Of a DNA stretch of 64,000 nucleotides, positions 1 through 9,666 are shown one piece after another (the stretch's first letter is position 1; every line of letters starts with the position of its first letter). Both the position numbers and the translations under genes were made by a program. This stretch comes from Nocardia neocaledoniensis (GTDB taxonomy: Bacteria; Actinomycetota; Actinomycetes; Mycobacteriales; Mycobacteriaceae): the NCBI RefSeq assembly GCF_003182135.1, contig NZ_QGTL01000003.1:186001-250000 (forward strand), in the 5' to 3' direction. Below the pieces are notes generated by a model. That model saw nothing but the letters and a program-made list of their open reading frames with translations. It did no database searches and was not told the origin of the DNA.

Positions 1-2814
1 GAAGGCCCTGGCATTGAGCGCGGCGCACAGCAGTTCGGGCTCGCCGAACTCGCGCGCGGTACGCACGGCCTCGGCGGAGCAGGCGAAGGCGCGCGGATTG
101 TCGAACCCCTCCACCGCGAACACGGTGGTGACCAGCAGCCGGACGCGCAGATCCGGCGCGGTCGTACGGTCCAGCGCGGCCGCGAGATCGGCCGCCATGT
201 CGGAGTCGGGCAGACCACGGTCCCGGCTGGTCCAGATCGTGGGTGCGCGCCAGCAGGTGAGAACCGCGACGACGGGGTCCACGGCGATCCGGGAGTCCGC
301 GGTGGACGCCCGGCCCGCCTCCGGCACGGCGGACCGGCCGAGGCCGGAGTGGTCACCGGGCGAGGCGGCAGGATCTCGGCGGGTGATGGGCGCACCGGCA
401 TCGTGGCTTGCCCGCACATCATCACCGGCCGCGCCGCCCTCGCTTGGTCTCGCGCTGCTGTCGGCGGGCATCAGTGCGCGGGCGATGGTCAGGGATTCGG
501 CGCGTAGGCGGCGGGCCTGGTCGTCGTTGCCGCCGTAAGCGAGGGCGTTGATGAGAGCGCAGCGGGTGGCGAGGGCGGCCAGGCGGTCGGGGCGGGTGGC
601 CGTGGGGCTGTCGTGGCCGGCGCGGGCGTGCAGTTCGAGGGCAGCGCGCCACAGTGGTTCGGCGTCCTGGTGGGCACGGCGGGCGGTGCGGCGGCGGGCG
701 GCCGCGAGGACGTAGCGCAGGGCGTGATCGGCCGTCGAGGTGACCGCGCCCGCGATGGCATGGTGGGCCATGGCATCGAGGACGACCGTGTCGACGGCGG
801 CGAGGTCGGTGGCGGATTCGGCGCCGATCGGCATCGGGCCGGAATCGAGGCCGGGTTCGGCGGCGCCGTGCGCGTGATCCGCGCCCGGGCGGGACGGGGG
901 CCGGGTGGGAAAGGTTCTGCTTTCGAGGAATTCCAGGGCCGACCAGTGCAGGCGGGCGCGGCGCAGGGTGGGGATGTCGCCGTAGACCGCGTCGCGGATC
1001 AGAGCGTGGGCGAAGGTGATCCGATCGGTGTCGACGCGCACGAGACCGGCGACCGTGACGGTGTCGACCAGATCGATGAGGGTGTCCTCGGGTTCGGCGG
1101 TCAGGGCGAGCAGGGTGTCGAAGTCGATGTCGTCGCCCCAGACGGCGGCCAGTCGCAGGGCGCGGGCGGCGCCCGCGGGCAGGCGAGCGATGCGGCGGTG
1201 CAGGACGGCACGCACTCCCTCGGGCACCGCGCGCAGATCGCCCACCGCCGCCGCGAGCGTGGCGACCTCGCGGACGAACAGCGGGTTGCCCGCGGTCCGC
1301 GCGCGCAGCCACTCGACCGTGTCGTCGTCGAGGGACGTCAGCCCGGCGCGCTCCGCGACCGCGCGCACCGCCGCGCCGTCGAGCCCACCCAGCTCCAGCC
1401 GCCGACCGGTCGACCCCGCCAGGGCCGCGGCGGTGGCCCGCACCCCCGCGTCGGTCTCCGAGCCCCGCGCGGTGACCAGCACCAGCAGCGGCCGCCGCGT
1501 CAACCACGCCACCACCTGCCGCAGAATCTGCAGGGTCGCGCTGTCGGCCCGATGCACGTCCTCGAGCACCACCAGCAACGGACCGTCGTCCAGCCGCCGC
1601 CCACACACCTCCGCGACCGCCCGCGCGATGGCGAACGGCCCCGCCTGGACCGGTGTCCGGGCAGACTCGTCCCCCATCGCAGACAACCAGGTCGGATCGA
1701 GGGCATCCAGCAGATGAACCCAGGCCCAGGCGGCGGGGGCGCCGTCGACCTCGGGACACGACGCGCTCGCCACCGTCCATCCGTCGGCGGCCAGCTCCCC
1801 GGCCAGCACGTCGACCTGTGTCGACTTGCCCGCGCCCGCTTCGCCTTCCAGCCACACCACCCGCGCCCGCTTGTGCGCGACCACCTCCGCGGTCTCGGCG
1901 ACGAGGGCGGCGCGTTCGGAGGCGTAGCCGACCACCAGCGTGGGCTCGGCGACCGTTTCGGGCGCGGTATCGGCCTCCGGGTCCGACCGCGGGACCGGTT
2001 GACCAGGTGCGCCCGTGTCGACCCGATCGGGGAAGGGGGCTGCATCGTCCGCACGGTCCGATCCCACCCGCTGGTCCAGTTCCGGGGCGTGGGTGAGGAT
2101 GGCCGTTTCGAGGGCGCTCAGGGCCGGGCTGGGGCGGACGCCGAATTCGGTGTCGAGGTAGGTGCGCAGGGCGCGGAGGGTGGCGAGGGCGTCGAGCTGG
2201 CGGCCGAGGCGGTACTGGGCGAGGGCGAGGAGGCGGGCGGCGTTCTCCCGGTCGGGATGGTCGGTGACGTGGCGGTGCAGCAGCGCGAAGGCCTCGTCGG
2301 GGCGGCCGAGGGCCAGTGCCGATTCGGCGCGGCCCTCGACGGCGACGCGGCGGAGTTCGTGCAGGCGGGCGGCTTCCGCGAGCACCCAGTGCGCGGTGGC
2401 GAAGGGCGCGTACGGCTCGCCGTGCCAGCAGGCCAGCGCCGTCCCGAGCCGCTGGTATCGGCGCGCGTGGTCGTCCGGGTCGCCCTCGGCGAGCAGCCGC
2501 TCGAAACGCCAGGCGTCGACCGCCGCGGGATCGAGGCGCAGAGCGTAGCCGGGCGCCTCGGAGACCAGGACGGTGGCGGGCGCGCGCGGTGGGCGCGCGG
2601 GTTCGACGGCGCGGCGCAGGTAGGAGATGTGTGCTTGGAGCGCACCCAGTGCCTTGGGCGGCGGGTCGCCCGCCCACAGGTCCTCGATCAGCCGGTCGGT
2701 GGACACCACCTCGCCGCCGGCCAGCACCAGCCTGGCCAGCAGCGCGCGCTGACGCGGCCCACCCAGATCGGCGGGCCGCTCGCCCACCTCGACCCGCAGC
2801 GGGCCGAGCACATC
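1..2814 (-). CDS. SARP/BTAD-domain regulator with AAA-type ATPase module (3' end outside window)
   Basis: A large AfsR-like regulator whose C-terminus runs off the left edge; 938 codons are visible. The N-terminus reads LGPLRVEVGERPADLGG, a winged-helix SARP DNA-binding domain. A bacterial transcriptional activation (TPR-like) domain follows to about residue 230. Next is an ATPase module with Walker A GEAGAGKS and a Walker B-like LLVVLEDVH, then a helical region. Such proteins are usually pathway-specific activators. The start is uncertain: no ATG or GTG precedes the expected family start, GTA occupies the likely start codon, and the first in-frame GTG (used here) removes about three conserved residues. 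An ATT just after the upstream stop at 2869 is the alternative. The gene directly follows the membrane-protein gene and may share its transcript. Confidence 0.85.
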
Positions 2815-2868
2815 GATGCGTACGGCGGTCGCGCCGCCGTACGGTCCTTCCTGTTCGATACGGTCAAT

Positions 2869-3522
2869 TTACCGGGCGATACGCACCCCCGCGACGCCGA
2901 TCGCGAGACCCTGGGCGACCGTGCCGGGGATGATCCACCAACCCTCGGCGCCGGGCAGCACACCGGGCATCATCGCCGCGACCGTCATCGACAGCGTGCC
3001 CGCGATGATCAGCACACCCGACCACCGCCCGAACACCCCGGCGGGCCGGAGCAGCGCGTACACCGCCAGCAGCACGAAACCGAGCAGCAGCGCCAGCGAC
3101 AGCGGCGCGAGCACGGCGGCGGACGCCTCGGCGATCTCGTCGGCGGTGTGGTGGTCGACACCGGTGCTCACGAACACCTCGTGATAGGCGCCGATCGGGA
3201 TCGCCACGGCCAGCCCGGCGAACAGCAGTCCGTGCGCGAGGGTGAGCATCCGGCTCGCCCAGCCGCCGTCCGGGCGGCGGATCGCGCGGACCAGCGCGGG
3301 CAGACCCACCGCCATCAGCACGGCGCCGACGGCGAAGGTGAGGTGCGCGGCCGCCCAGGTCGGCGCGTGCACGGCGTCCTCGGAGTGTTCGAGCGGATGC
3401 AGCAGATTGCCCACGGCCCACAGCAGTGCGCCGACGGCGAGGGTCACCGCGCGGGCACGGTCACGGCGAGGCGGCGCCGCGACGGTTGTGGTGGTGGATT
3501 CCGGGGCGTATTCGATCGTCAT
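2869..3522 (-). CDS. Polytopic membrane protein of unknown function
   Basis: A 217-residue protein beginning MTIEYAPESTTTTVAAPP, a short polar N-terminus. About six hydrophobic segments follow, for example AVTLAVGALLWAVGNLL near residues 26-42 and LSLALLLGFVLLAVYALL near 137-154, so it is an inner-membrane protein. I recognise no catalytic motif. A longer reading frame upstream was rejected because it runs through the riboswitch region of metY on the other strand. The stop codon almost abuts the SARP-type regulator, which suggests co-transcription. Its partner or substrate is unknown. Confidence 0.8.
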   Translation of the reverse strand: MTIEYAPESTTTTVAAPPRRDRARAVTLAVGALLWAVGNLLHPLEHSEDAVHAPTWAAAHLTFAVGAVLMAVGLPALVRAIRRPDGGWASRMLTLAHGLLFAGLAVAIPIGAYHEVFVSTGVDHHTADEIAEASAAVLAPLSLALLLGFVLLAVYALLRPAGVFGRWSGVLIIAGTLSMTVAAMMPGVLPGAEGWWIIPGTVAQGLAIGVAGVRIAR

Positions 3523-3719
3523 GCGCCGAGCCTGACCGCCTCCGATTGGCACCCGCTTGCGAACGATTTGCGGCCGGGCCGCACCCCGATCGGCCGATGT
3601 CGGGACGCATGCGCCCGTGCCGACACGCCGGGCCCGGCACACCGGCCGAGAAGTGATCCAGGCGACGTTTCGGTGGGAAGTTTCCGTGTGGGCGGGCTGT
3701 CCGGTTACCATGACGGCAA

Positions 3720-3829
3720 GGTCATGAGTACCAGCGTCAAGCCCCGGCTCGCTGGTCGGCAACCCTCCAGCTGCGGTGGGGTGCTCCGGGTGATGACCGG
3801 GCTCTCGAAGGTCGGGAGCAAGCGCGCAT
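3720..3829 (+). promoter_or_regulatory. SAM-IV riboswitch upstream of metYX
   Basis: The sequence matches the SAM-IV aptamer known from actinomycetes. GGTCAT at 3720-3725 pairs with ATGACC at 3793-3798 to close the core. Inside lie AGCGTCAAGCCCCGGCT and GGCAACCCTCC, the conserved SAM-binding segments, followed by GGTGGGGTG. A 3' hairpin and the conserved AAGCGCG stretch end at about 3829. It sits 82 bases before metY, a standard SAM-repressed target. A weak -10-like TACCAT lies at 3706-3711, just before the aptamer. High S-adenosylmethionine should lower metY-metX expression, probably by masking the ribosome binding site (inference). Confidence 0.93.
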
Positions 3830-3911
3830 TCGCAGGAGGCCCCCATGTGTTGTTGTCCGTCGATCCGCCCCAGCTGAACCCACCGACGCACAACCCCTGG
3901 AGCATGTAGCC

Positions 3912-5228
3912 ATGTCCGATTCCGCCCTGCCCGAGAACTGGTCGTTCGAGACCAAGCAGATCCACGCGGGCCAGGCCCCCGACGCGAGCACCAACGCGCG
4001 GGCGCTGCCGATCTACCAGACCACCTCCTACACCTTCCGCGACACCGATCACGCCGCCGCGCTGTTCGGGCTGGCCGAGCCGGGCAACATCTACACCCGG
4101 ATCATGAACCCGACGCAGGACGCGGTCGAGCAGCGCATCGCCGCGCTCGAGGGCGGCGTCGCGGCGCTGCTGCTGGCCTCGGGCCAGGCCGCCGAGACCT
4201 ACGCGATCCTGAACCTGGCGGGCGCCGGTGACCACATCGTGTCCAGCCCGCACCTCTACGGCGGCACGTACAACCTGTTCCACTACTCGCTGCCCAAGCT
4301 CGGCATCGAGGTGTCCTTCGTCGAGGACCCCGACGACCTCGAGCAGTGGCGCGCCGCCGTCCGGCCCAACACCAAGGCCTTCTTCGGCGAGACCATCGCC
4401 AACCCGAGCAGCGCCGTGTTCGACATCCCCGGCATCGCCGAGGTCGCTCACGCCGCCGGCCTGCCGCTGATCGTGGACAACACCGTCGCGACCCCGTACC
4501 TGATCCAGCCGCTGGCCCACGGCGCCGACATCGTCGTGCACTCGGCGACGAAGTACCTGGGCGGCCACGGCGCGGCGGTGGCCGGCGCGATCGTCGACGG
4601 CGGCACCTTCGACTGGACCGTGCGCGACGCCGAGGGCAACGCCCGCTTCCCCGGCTTCACCGAGCCCGATCCCAGCTACCACGGCGCGGTCTTCGCCGAC
4701 CTGGGCGCGCCCGCCTTCGCGCTGAAGGCCCGCGTGCAGCTGCTGCGCGACCTGGGCGCGGCGGTGTCGCCGTTCAACGCGTTCCTCATCGCCCAGGGCA
4801 TCGAGACGCTGAGCCTGCGGATCGAGCGGCACGTGGCCAACGCCGAGGCGGTCGCGAAGTTCGTCGCCGAGCAGCCGGGTGTCGACGCCGTGTACTACGC
4901 GGGCCTCGAGACCTCGCCCTGGCACGCGCGGGCCAAGCAGCTCGCCCCCAAGGGCGCGGGCGCGATCGTCTCGTTCGAACTGGCCGGCGGCGTCGACGCG
5001 GGCAAGAAGTTCGTGGACGCTCTCAGCCTCCACAGCCATGTCGCTAACATCGGTGATGTGCGTTCTCTCGTGATTCACCCGGCGTCGACCACGCACTCGC
5101 AGTTGACGCCCGAGGAGCAGCTGGCCTCCGGCGTCACCCCGGGGCTGGTCCGGCTCGCCGTGGGCATCGAGGGAATCGACGACATCCTGGCCGATCTGCG
5201 GGCCGGATTCGCGGCGGCGAACACGTGA
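3912..5228 (+). CDS. metY: O-acetylhomoserine aminocarboxypropyltransferase (O-acetylhomoserine sulfhydrylase)
   Basis: A cytosolic PLP enzyme of the Cys/Met metabolism family. It makes homocysteine from O-acetyl-L-homoserine and sulfide (or methionine from methanethiol). The 438 residues are full length. The PLP lysine lies in SATKYLGGH (Lys214). [15 protein letters not shown] near 61-75 and the cofactor-binding [10 protein letters not shown] near 90-99 are typical of the family. TGGAG lies 9 bases before the ATG. The gene follows a SAM-IV riboswitch and overlaps metX by 4 bases, so the two form a methionine operon with coupled translation. Confidence 0.96.
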   Translation: MSDSALPENWSFETKQIHAGQAPDASTNARALPIYQTTSYTFRDTDHAAALFGLAEPGNIYTRIMNPTQDAVEQRIAALEGGVAALLLASGQAAETYAILNLAGAGDHIVSSPHLYGGTYNLFHYSLPKLGIEVSFVEDPDDLEQWRAAVRPNTKAFFGETIANPSSAVFDIPGIAEVAHAAGLPLIVDNTVATPYLIQPLAHGADIVVHSATKYLGGHGAAVAGAIVDGGTFDWTVRDAEGNARFPGFTEPDPSYHGAVFADLGAPAFALKARVQLLRDLGAAVSPFNAFLIAQGIETLSLRIERHVANAEAVAKFVAEQPGVDAVYYAGLETSPWHARAKQLAPKGAGAIVSFELAGGVDAGKKFVDALSLHSHVANIGDVRSLVIHPASTTHSQLTPEEQLASGVTPGLVRLAVGIEGIDDILADLRAGFAAANT

Positions 5229-6373
5229 CTGTGAGCACCGAATCGCCGATCGCCCGTCCCGCGACCGGGGTGGCCCTGCTGCCGCCGCCGGACGGGCGAC
5301 TCGGCGTGGTCGCCATCGGGGATGTGGCGCTGGAGAACGGCGCCGTGGTCCCCGATGTGCGGCTGGCGGTGCAACGCTGGGGCGAGCCCTCGCCCACGCT
5401 CGACAACGTGGTGCTGGTCGAGCACGCGCTCACCGGTGACTCGCAGGTCATCGCGAGCGCCGACAACACCGCCCCCGGCTGGTGGGAGGGGATGGTCGGT
5501 CCCGGCGCCCCGGTCGACACCGACGAGTGGTGTGTGATCGCGACGAACGTGCTCGGCGGCTGTCGCGGCAGCACCGGACCGTCCTCGCTCGCGCCCGACG
5601 GCGCGCCGTGGGGTTCCCGCTTCCCCGACCTGACCATCCGCGACCAGGTCGCCGCCGAGGCGCAGCTGCTCGATCTGCTCGGGATCGAGCGGCTGGCCGC
5701 CGTGGTCGGCGGCTCGATGGGCGGCATGCGGGTGCTGGAGTGGATGATCGGGCAGCACGAGCGGGTCGCGGCCGCGCTGGTGCTCGCCGTCGGCGCCAGG
5801 GCCACCGCCGATCAGATCGGCACCCAGACCACCCAGATGGCCGTCATCACCGCCGACCCCGACTGGCTCGGTGGCGACTACCACGGCACCGGTCGCGCGC
5901 CGATGACCGGCATGGGCCTGGCCCGCCGGATCGCGCACCTGACCTACCGCACCGAAGGCGAGCTCGACCACCGCTTCACCAATCAGGCCCAGGGCGACGA
6001 GGATCCGTGGACCGGCGGCCGCTACGCGGTGCAGAGCTACCTCGAGCACCAGGCCGAGAAGCTGTGCCAGCGCTTCGACCCGGCCACCTACGTGCTGCTC
6101 AGCGAGGCCATGAACCGGCACGACGTGGGCCGCGGGCGCGGCGGTGTCGCCGCCGCGCTGGCCTCGACGCCCGTCCCGTGCGTGGTCGGCGGCGTCGACT
6201 CCGATCGGCTGTACCCGCTGCACACCCAGGCCGAGCTGGCCGAGGGGCTGCCCGGCTGCGCCGGTCTCGAGATCGTGCATTCGCGCGACGGCCACGACGG
6301 CTTCCTCACCGAGGCGGCCGCGGTGGCCAAGCTGCTCACCGAGACCATGCGTCTCGCGCGCGAGAACCGCTGA
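5225..6373 (+). CDS. metX: Homoserine O-acetyltransferase
   Basis: Acetylates L-homoserine with acetyl-CoA to give the substrate of MetY, in the cytosol. This is an alpha/beta-hydrolase-fold enzyme of 382 residues, the usual length. The nucleophile elbow is GGSMGG with Ser164. The remaining triad residues are probably Asp327 in VDSDRLYP and His357 in [14 protein letters not shown] near 67-75 and the [11 protein letters not shown] segment near 111-121 are family signatures. The GTG start overlaps the metY stop (GTGA), which indicates translational coupling and shared SAM-IV control. Confidence 0.96.
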   Translation: MTVSTESPIARPATGVALLPPPDGRLGVVAIGDVALENGAVVPDVRLAVQRWGEPSPTLDNVVLVEHALTGDSQVIASADNTAPGWWEGMVGPGAPVDTDEWCVIATNVLGGCRGSTGPSSLAPDGAPWGSRFPDLTIRDQVAAEAQLLDLLGIERLAAVVGGSMGGMRVLEWMIGQHERVAAALVLAVGARATADQIGTQTTQMAVITADPDWLGGDYHGTGRAPMTGMGLARRIAHLTYRTEGELDHRFTNQAQGDEDPWTGGRYAVQSYLEHQAEKLCQRFDPATYVLLSEAMNRHDVGRGRGGVAAALASTPVPCVVGGVDSDRLYPLHTQAELAEGLPGCAGLEIVHSRDGHDGFLTEAAAVAKLLTETMRLARENR

Positions 6374-6378
6374 CGGGT

Positions 6379-7011
6379 TCAGCTCGTCAGCAGGGTGACG
6401 ATCGAGCGCACGTAGTCCTGGAGCCGTTCCTTCGGGTACTCCTGCGGCTCGCTCACCGCGAGCCTGCCGAGCATCTCGGCGACGGTGAGGGTCGAGTTCG
6501 CGAGTAGTTGCGCGTCCATTCCCGACCAGCGCGGTGACATCGCGATGCCGACGCGGACAAGGGATTCCGCGCGGGCCAGGATCTCGTCGCGGCCCGCGCG
6601 CAGGGCGGCCCGGTATTCGTCCGGGGCGCTGGCCGGGGTCGCCAGGATCAGCCGCCAGCGCGTCGGATTCGCCAGTGCCACACCGACGAACGCCTCCACG
6701 GTCGCCGAGGCCGCGGCCACCGGATCGGTGTCGAGCAGATTCTCCGGCAGAGTGTCGGCGATCTGTTCCAGGCCACGTTCGCGCTCACGTTCGAGCAGGG
6801 CTTCGACGAGTTCGGCGCGGGTCTTGAACACGGTGTACAGCACCGGTTTTCCCACGCCGGCTGCCTGCGCGACCGCTTCCATGCTCAGCTCGTGCAGTTC
6901 CATCCGGCCCAGGACGGTGAACGCGGCGTCGAGCAGTTGCGCGCGGCGTTCCTCCGGGGGCAGGCGCTGGGCATAGCGGCGCCGCGGTCGTTGCTCTCGC
7001 GTCGCGGTCAC
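6379..7011 (-). CDS. TetR/AcrR family transcriptional regulator
   Basis: A 210-residue regulator. The N-terminal helix-turn-helix domain (about residues 20-70) contains RAQLLDAAFTVLGRMEL, LSMEAVAQAAGVGKPVLYTV and FKTRAELVEALL, the TetR signature. The C-terminal part is helical and should bind ligand and form dimers. The GTG start follows GGAGG at suitable spacing. It is divergent from the MpaB-like oxygenase gene, with a 33-bp-spaced direct repeat between the two starts, so it probably controls that gene and itself (inference). It ends 5 bases from the metX stop, in convergent orientation. Confidence 0.92.
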   Translation of the reverse strand: MTATREQRPRRRYAQRLPPEERRAQLLDAAFTVLGRMELHELSMEAVAQAAGVGKPVLYTVFKTRAELVEALLERERERGLEQIADTLPENLLDTDPVAAASATVEAFVGVALANPTRWRLILATPASAPDEYRAALRAGRDEILARAESLVRVGIAMSPRWSGMDAQLLANSTLTVAEMLGRLAVSEPQEYPKERLQDYVRSIVTLLTS

Positions 7012-7070
7012 CGGACACCTCCTTCGTCCACCAGACGATACCCGGCCCCATCACACTATTCCTACGCAGC

Positions 7071-7115
7071 CGTTGTATTCACTGCGCGCAATTGCTACGG
7101 TGGCGTTGTATTCAC
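7071..7115. repeat. Direct repeat CGTTGTATTCAC x2, candidate TetR operator
   Basis: CGTTGTATTCAC occurs at 7071-7082 and again exactly at 7104-7115, 33 bp apart (about three helical turns). Both copies lie between the divergent tetR and oxygenase starts. Identical 12-mers this close are unlikely by chance in DNA of this composition and are unusually AT-rich for the window. They could be binding sites for the adjacent TetR regulator or duplicated promoter elements. Confidence 0.5.
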
Positions 7116-7154
7116 CTGCGAGGTTCGCCTCGGCACTGCAAAGGAGCACGTGCA

Positions 7155-8114
7155 ATGGCTTTCGACCCGTCCACCCTGCGCCGCGACGATTACGGCTTCT
7201 TCGGACCGGACTCCCCCAGCTGGAAGGTGTGGACGTCGCCCACCTCGCTGATCGGGTTCCAGCGCGCGGTCAGCCTCGAGCACTTCGACCCGTTTCTGAC
7301 GGCCGCGGTGGCCGACTCACGGGGGATCTACGACAACCCGGCGACTCGCCTCGACCACACCCTCGCCTACTTCGTGCTGGTCGCGGTCGGCGACGGCCGC
7401 ACCGCCATCCAGGCCGCCGAGCACCTGATGAGGGTGCACGCGCCGATGACCGGCATCGAGCCGATCAGCGGCAAGCGCTACAGCGCCAACAGCCCCGACA
7501 CCCAGCTGTGGATCCACATCACCGGCTGGCATTCGGTGCTCAAGTGCTACGAGGTGTACGGGCCGGGTCCGCTGAGCCCCGAGGAGGAGGACCGCTTCTG
7601 GGCCGAGTGCGCGATCGCCGCCGAATTGCAGACCTGCAAACCCGCCGACGTGCCGCGAAACCGTGCCGAGGTGCGCGCCTACTTCGAGCGGGTGCGCCCC
7701 CGGCTGTGCGCCTCCGAGCGGGCGATCGAGGGCATGCATTACCTGATGTGGACGCCACCGAGCAAGGGCTGGCACTTCGCGATCGGCAGCAGGCTGCTCT
7801 CGCTGGCCAGCATTCCGACCCTGCCGATGTGGATGCGCAGGCTCGGGCGCTTCGCCGTGCCGCGCGTCGTCGATCCGCTGGTCCGGATCCCGGCGAAGGT
7901 GATCGCCTGGACCGCCGCCCGCCGCGACAACTGGGCCATCATCAAGGCAGCCCCGTTCATCGCCCCGATGACGGGCGCGATCTTCGCCGCCCACGCCGAC
8001 GCCGCACCGCCGCAGAAGCTGGAGACGATCACGCCGCAGCGGGCGCGTGAGCTCTACGGCAGCCAGGGCACTCGCAGCCTGTGGGAACAGCCCGCGATCG
8101 CCGAATCCGCCTGA
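7155..8114 (+). CDS. MpaB/DUF2236-family oxygenase-like protein
   Basis: A 319-residue protein of the family containing the fungal ER oxygenase MpaB and bacterial latex-clearing proteins. Several relatives are haem-dependent oxygenases. Recognisable elements are FGPDSPSWKVWTSP near the N-terminus, IQAAEHLMRVHAPMTG, and SANSPDTQLWIHITGWHSVL. Characterised family members act on hydrophobic substrates; no substrate can be read here. The ATG at 7155 has AAGGAG 8 bases upstream. A longer in-frame extension was rejected because it lacks a ribosome binding site and covers the repeat region. Likely regulated by the divergent TetR gene. Confidence 0.85.
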   Translation: MAFDPSTLRRDDYGFFGPDSPSWKVWTSPTSLIGFQRAVSLEHFDPFLTAAVADSRGIYDNPATRLDHTLAYFVLVAVGDGRTAIQAAEHLMRVHAPMTGIEPISGKRYSANSPDTQLWIHITGWHSVLKCYEVYGPGPLSPEEEDRFWAECAIAAELQTCKPADVPRNRAEVRAYFERVRPRLCASERAIEGMHYLMWTPPSKGWHFAIGSRLLSLASIPTLPMWMRRLGRFAVPRVVDPLVRIPAKVIAWTAARRDNWAIIKAAPFIAPMTGAIFAAHADAAPPQKLETITPQRARELYGSQGTRSLWEQPAIAESA

Positions 8115-8182
8115 CGGACAAGGGCATCGCGCGAGACCGGTCACGCCGACGATGCCGTGGCCGGCCTTTCACCCACGCCGGA

Positions 8183-8560
8183 TCAGGACGCGGCCGCGCG
8201 CCTGGCCTCGTCGATCCGGTTGATATTGGTCTCGATCCATTCCCGCAGCGCCGCGATCGGCTCACGCAGACTGTGCCCGAGCTCGGTGAGGGTGTACTCC
8301 ACGCGCGGCGGCACGGTGGGATACACCGTGCGCGCCACGAATCCGTCGGTCTCGAGCTGCCGCAACGTCTGCGTGAGCATCTTCTGTGAGATGCCCTCGA
8401 TGCGGCGGCGCAGGTCGGTGTAGCGCAGAGTGCCGTCGGCCAGCGCGTCGACGATCAGGACCGTCCACTTGCCCGCGATGTGGTCGAGGACCTCGCGGGT
8501 GGGACATTTCGCCGAGTAGACATCGGCGGGCAGGCCACTGGCTTCGTGAATGGTGGACAC
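8183..8560 (-). CDS. HxlR-family winged-helix regulator
   Basis: A 125-residue HxlR-type regulator. The core reads CPTREVLDHIAGKWTVLIVD near 19-38, then RYTDLRRRIEGISQKMLTQT and RQLETDGFVAR, with VEYTLTELG in the wing. Cys19 at the start of the first helix is the position used for redox or aldehyde/quinone sensing in several family members (known for relatives, inferred here). The gene is divergent from a nitroreductase gene, 69 bp apart, with nested inverted repeats between them. This is a common arrangement for HxlR regulators controlling flavin reductases. Confidence 0.93.
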   Translation of the reverse strand: MSTIHEASGLPADVYSAKCPTREVLDHIAGKWTVLIVDALADGTLRYTDLRRRIEGISQKMLTQTLRQLETDGFVARTVYPTVPPRVEYTLTELGHSLREPIAALREWIETNINRIDEARRAAAS

Positions 8561-8588
8561 CTCGCTGATTCTAACGCACTTTCAGGTG

Positions 8589-8625
8589 CCTACTTCCCAA
8601 TGGAGAGCGACTCTCCGATAGTAGG
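8589..8625. promoter_or_regulatory. Nested inverted repeats, candidate HxlR operator
   Basis: GGAGAG-CGA-CTCTCC at 8602-8616 is a perfect 6-3-6 dyad. It is flanked by CCTACT at 8589-8594 and AGTAGG at 8620-8625, which also pair. The site ends 5 bases before the nitroreductase ATG and about 30 bases from the divergent hxlR start. It can therefore control both genes. Confidence 0.55.
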
Positions 8626-8629
8626 AATC

Positions 8630-9271
8630 ATGAGCACACAGACACTTTCGGTCGCCGAAGCCATCCGCACCCGCCGCACCGTCCGCCACTACCGCCCCGA
8701 ACCGCTCGACCCCGCGCTGCTCGACGAACTGCTCGACCTCGCCGTGCAGGCACCGAGCGCCTGGAACATGCAGGACCGTTCCATCGTCGTGGTGACCAGC
8801 GACGAGGGCCGGAAAGCGCTGTCGGAGGCCGCCTTCGGGCAACCCCAACCGCTGGAGGCGCCCGCCGTCCTCGTCTTCGTCGCCGACCCGGCGGCCTGGG
8901 CGGCGGCCAACGCCGACATCGCCGAGCAGGCCTCGGCGAGCGGCGCCTGGAACGCGGAGTTCCGGGCGATGTTCGACTCGCGCGCCGAGTATCACGCACT
9001 GCGCGAGCGCGGGCTGCTGCGCGAGAACGCCGTGAAGAACGCCATGATCGCCGCCACCTACGTGATGCTCGCCGCGACCGGCCTCGGGCTGGCCTCGGCG
9101 CCGATGAACGGGTGGGACGCCGAGCTGGTGAAGCACGCGATAGGCATCGACGCCGACGCGGATCTGGCCATCGCGGTCATGGTCACCGTCGGCCACGGTG
9201 TCGCGGTTCCGCCGCACCCGGGCCGCAGGCCGCGCGAGCTGACGGTGTTCGCCGAGCGCTATCTCAACTGA
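8630..9271 (+). CDS. Nitroreductase family protein
   Basis: An FMN-dependent NAD(P)H oxidoreductase of the nitroreductase superfamily, 213 residues. VAEAIRTRRTVRHYRPEPLD near 9-28 carries the phosphate-binding RTRRTVR motif. QAPSAWNMQDRSIVVVT is the flavin-contacting segment, and AATYVMLAATGLGLASAPMNGWD is the conserved late helix. Such enzymes reduce nitroaromatics, quinones or related electrophiles; the real substrate is not visible. The start at 8630 was chosen by family N-terminus; upstream in-frame codons would run back into the hxlR gene. Its 3' end overlaps the convergent DUF3017 gene by 8 bases. Confidence 0.9.
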   Translation: MSTQTLSVAEAIRTRRTVRHYRPEPLDPALLDELLDLAVQAPSAWNMQDRSIVVVTSDEGRKALSEAAFGQPQPLEAPAVLVFVADPAAWAAANADIAEQASASGAWNAEFRAMFDSRAEYHALRERGLLRENAVKNAMIAATYVMLAATGLGLASAPMNGWDAELVKHAIGIDADADLAIAVMVTVGHGVAVPPHPGRRPRELTVFAERYLN

Positions 9272-9617
9272 CGCCGAGGGTGTTGATGGTGACGGCCAGG
9301 AAGACGATGGCGCTGCCGAGGGCGGTCAGGGTGGCCACGTCGAAGGGCTTGCTGCGCACGGCCAGCAGGCCCACCTGGACCGTCGGCAGACACAGCCGGA
9401 AGGCGGCGGCCACCAGGGCCGCGCTGCCGAAGATGATCGCACCACGGCGCCACCGATCCCAGGCGACGAACACGATCGCGACCAGGATCAGCGCGCTCAC
9501 CACGGTCATCGGCAGGTGACTGCGCAGGTACTGCTCACCCGCCGTCATCCGCACGACCCGATGCTTCCCGGTCGTCTCCGCCTTGTTCACGGCCCCGATT
9601 GTTCCAGACGCCGGCAC
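9264..9617 (-). CDS. DUF3017 small membrane protein
   Basis: A 117-residue protein with about three hydrophobic segments: LPMTVVSALILVAIVFVAW, AIIFGSAALVAAAFRLCL and VATLTALGSAIVFLAVTI. The layout matches the actinobacterial DUF3017 family, often found near folD in other genomes. Function unknown. The annotated start may be too long, since an in-frame GTG about nine codons in (VNKAETTGK) is also possible. It is divergent from the tRNA methyltransferase gene. Confidence 0.72.
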   Translation of the reverse strand: MPASGTIGAVNKAETTGKHRVVRMTAGEQYLRSHLPMTVVSALILVAIVFVAWDRWRRGAIIFGSAALVAAAFRLCLPTVQVGLLAVRSKPFDVATLTALGSAIVFLAVTINTLGVS

Positions 9618-9666
9618 CGAGCGGGCGGCCCGAGTCCGATCTCGGCGTCAGCCGCGCCACCCCGGC

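Noticed and set aside
613..3909. Open frame of about 1100 codons on the plus strand
   Set aside because: It is antisense to the SARP regulator and the membrane protein and runs into the riboswitch. High GC content makes long antisense frames common; its composition has no domain sense.
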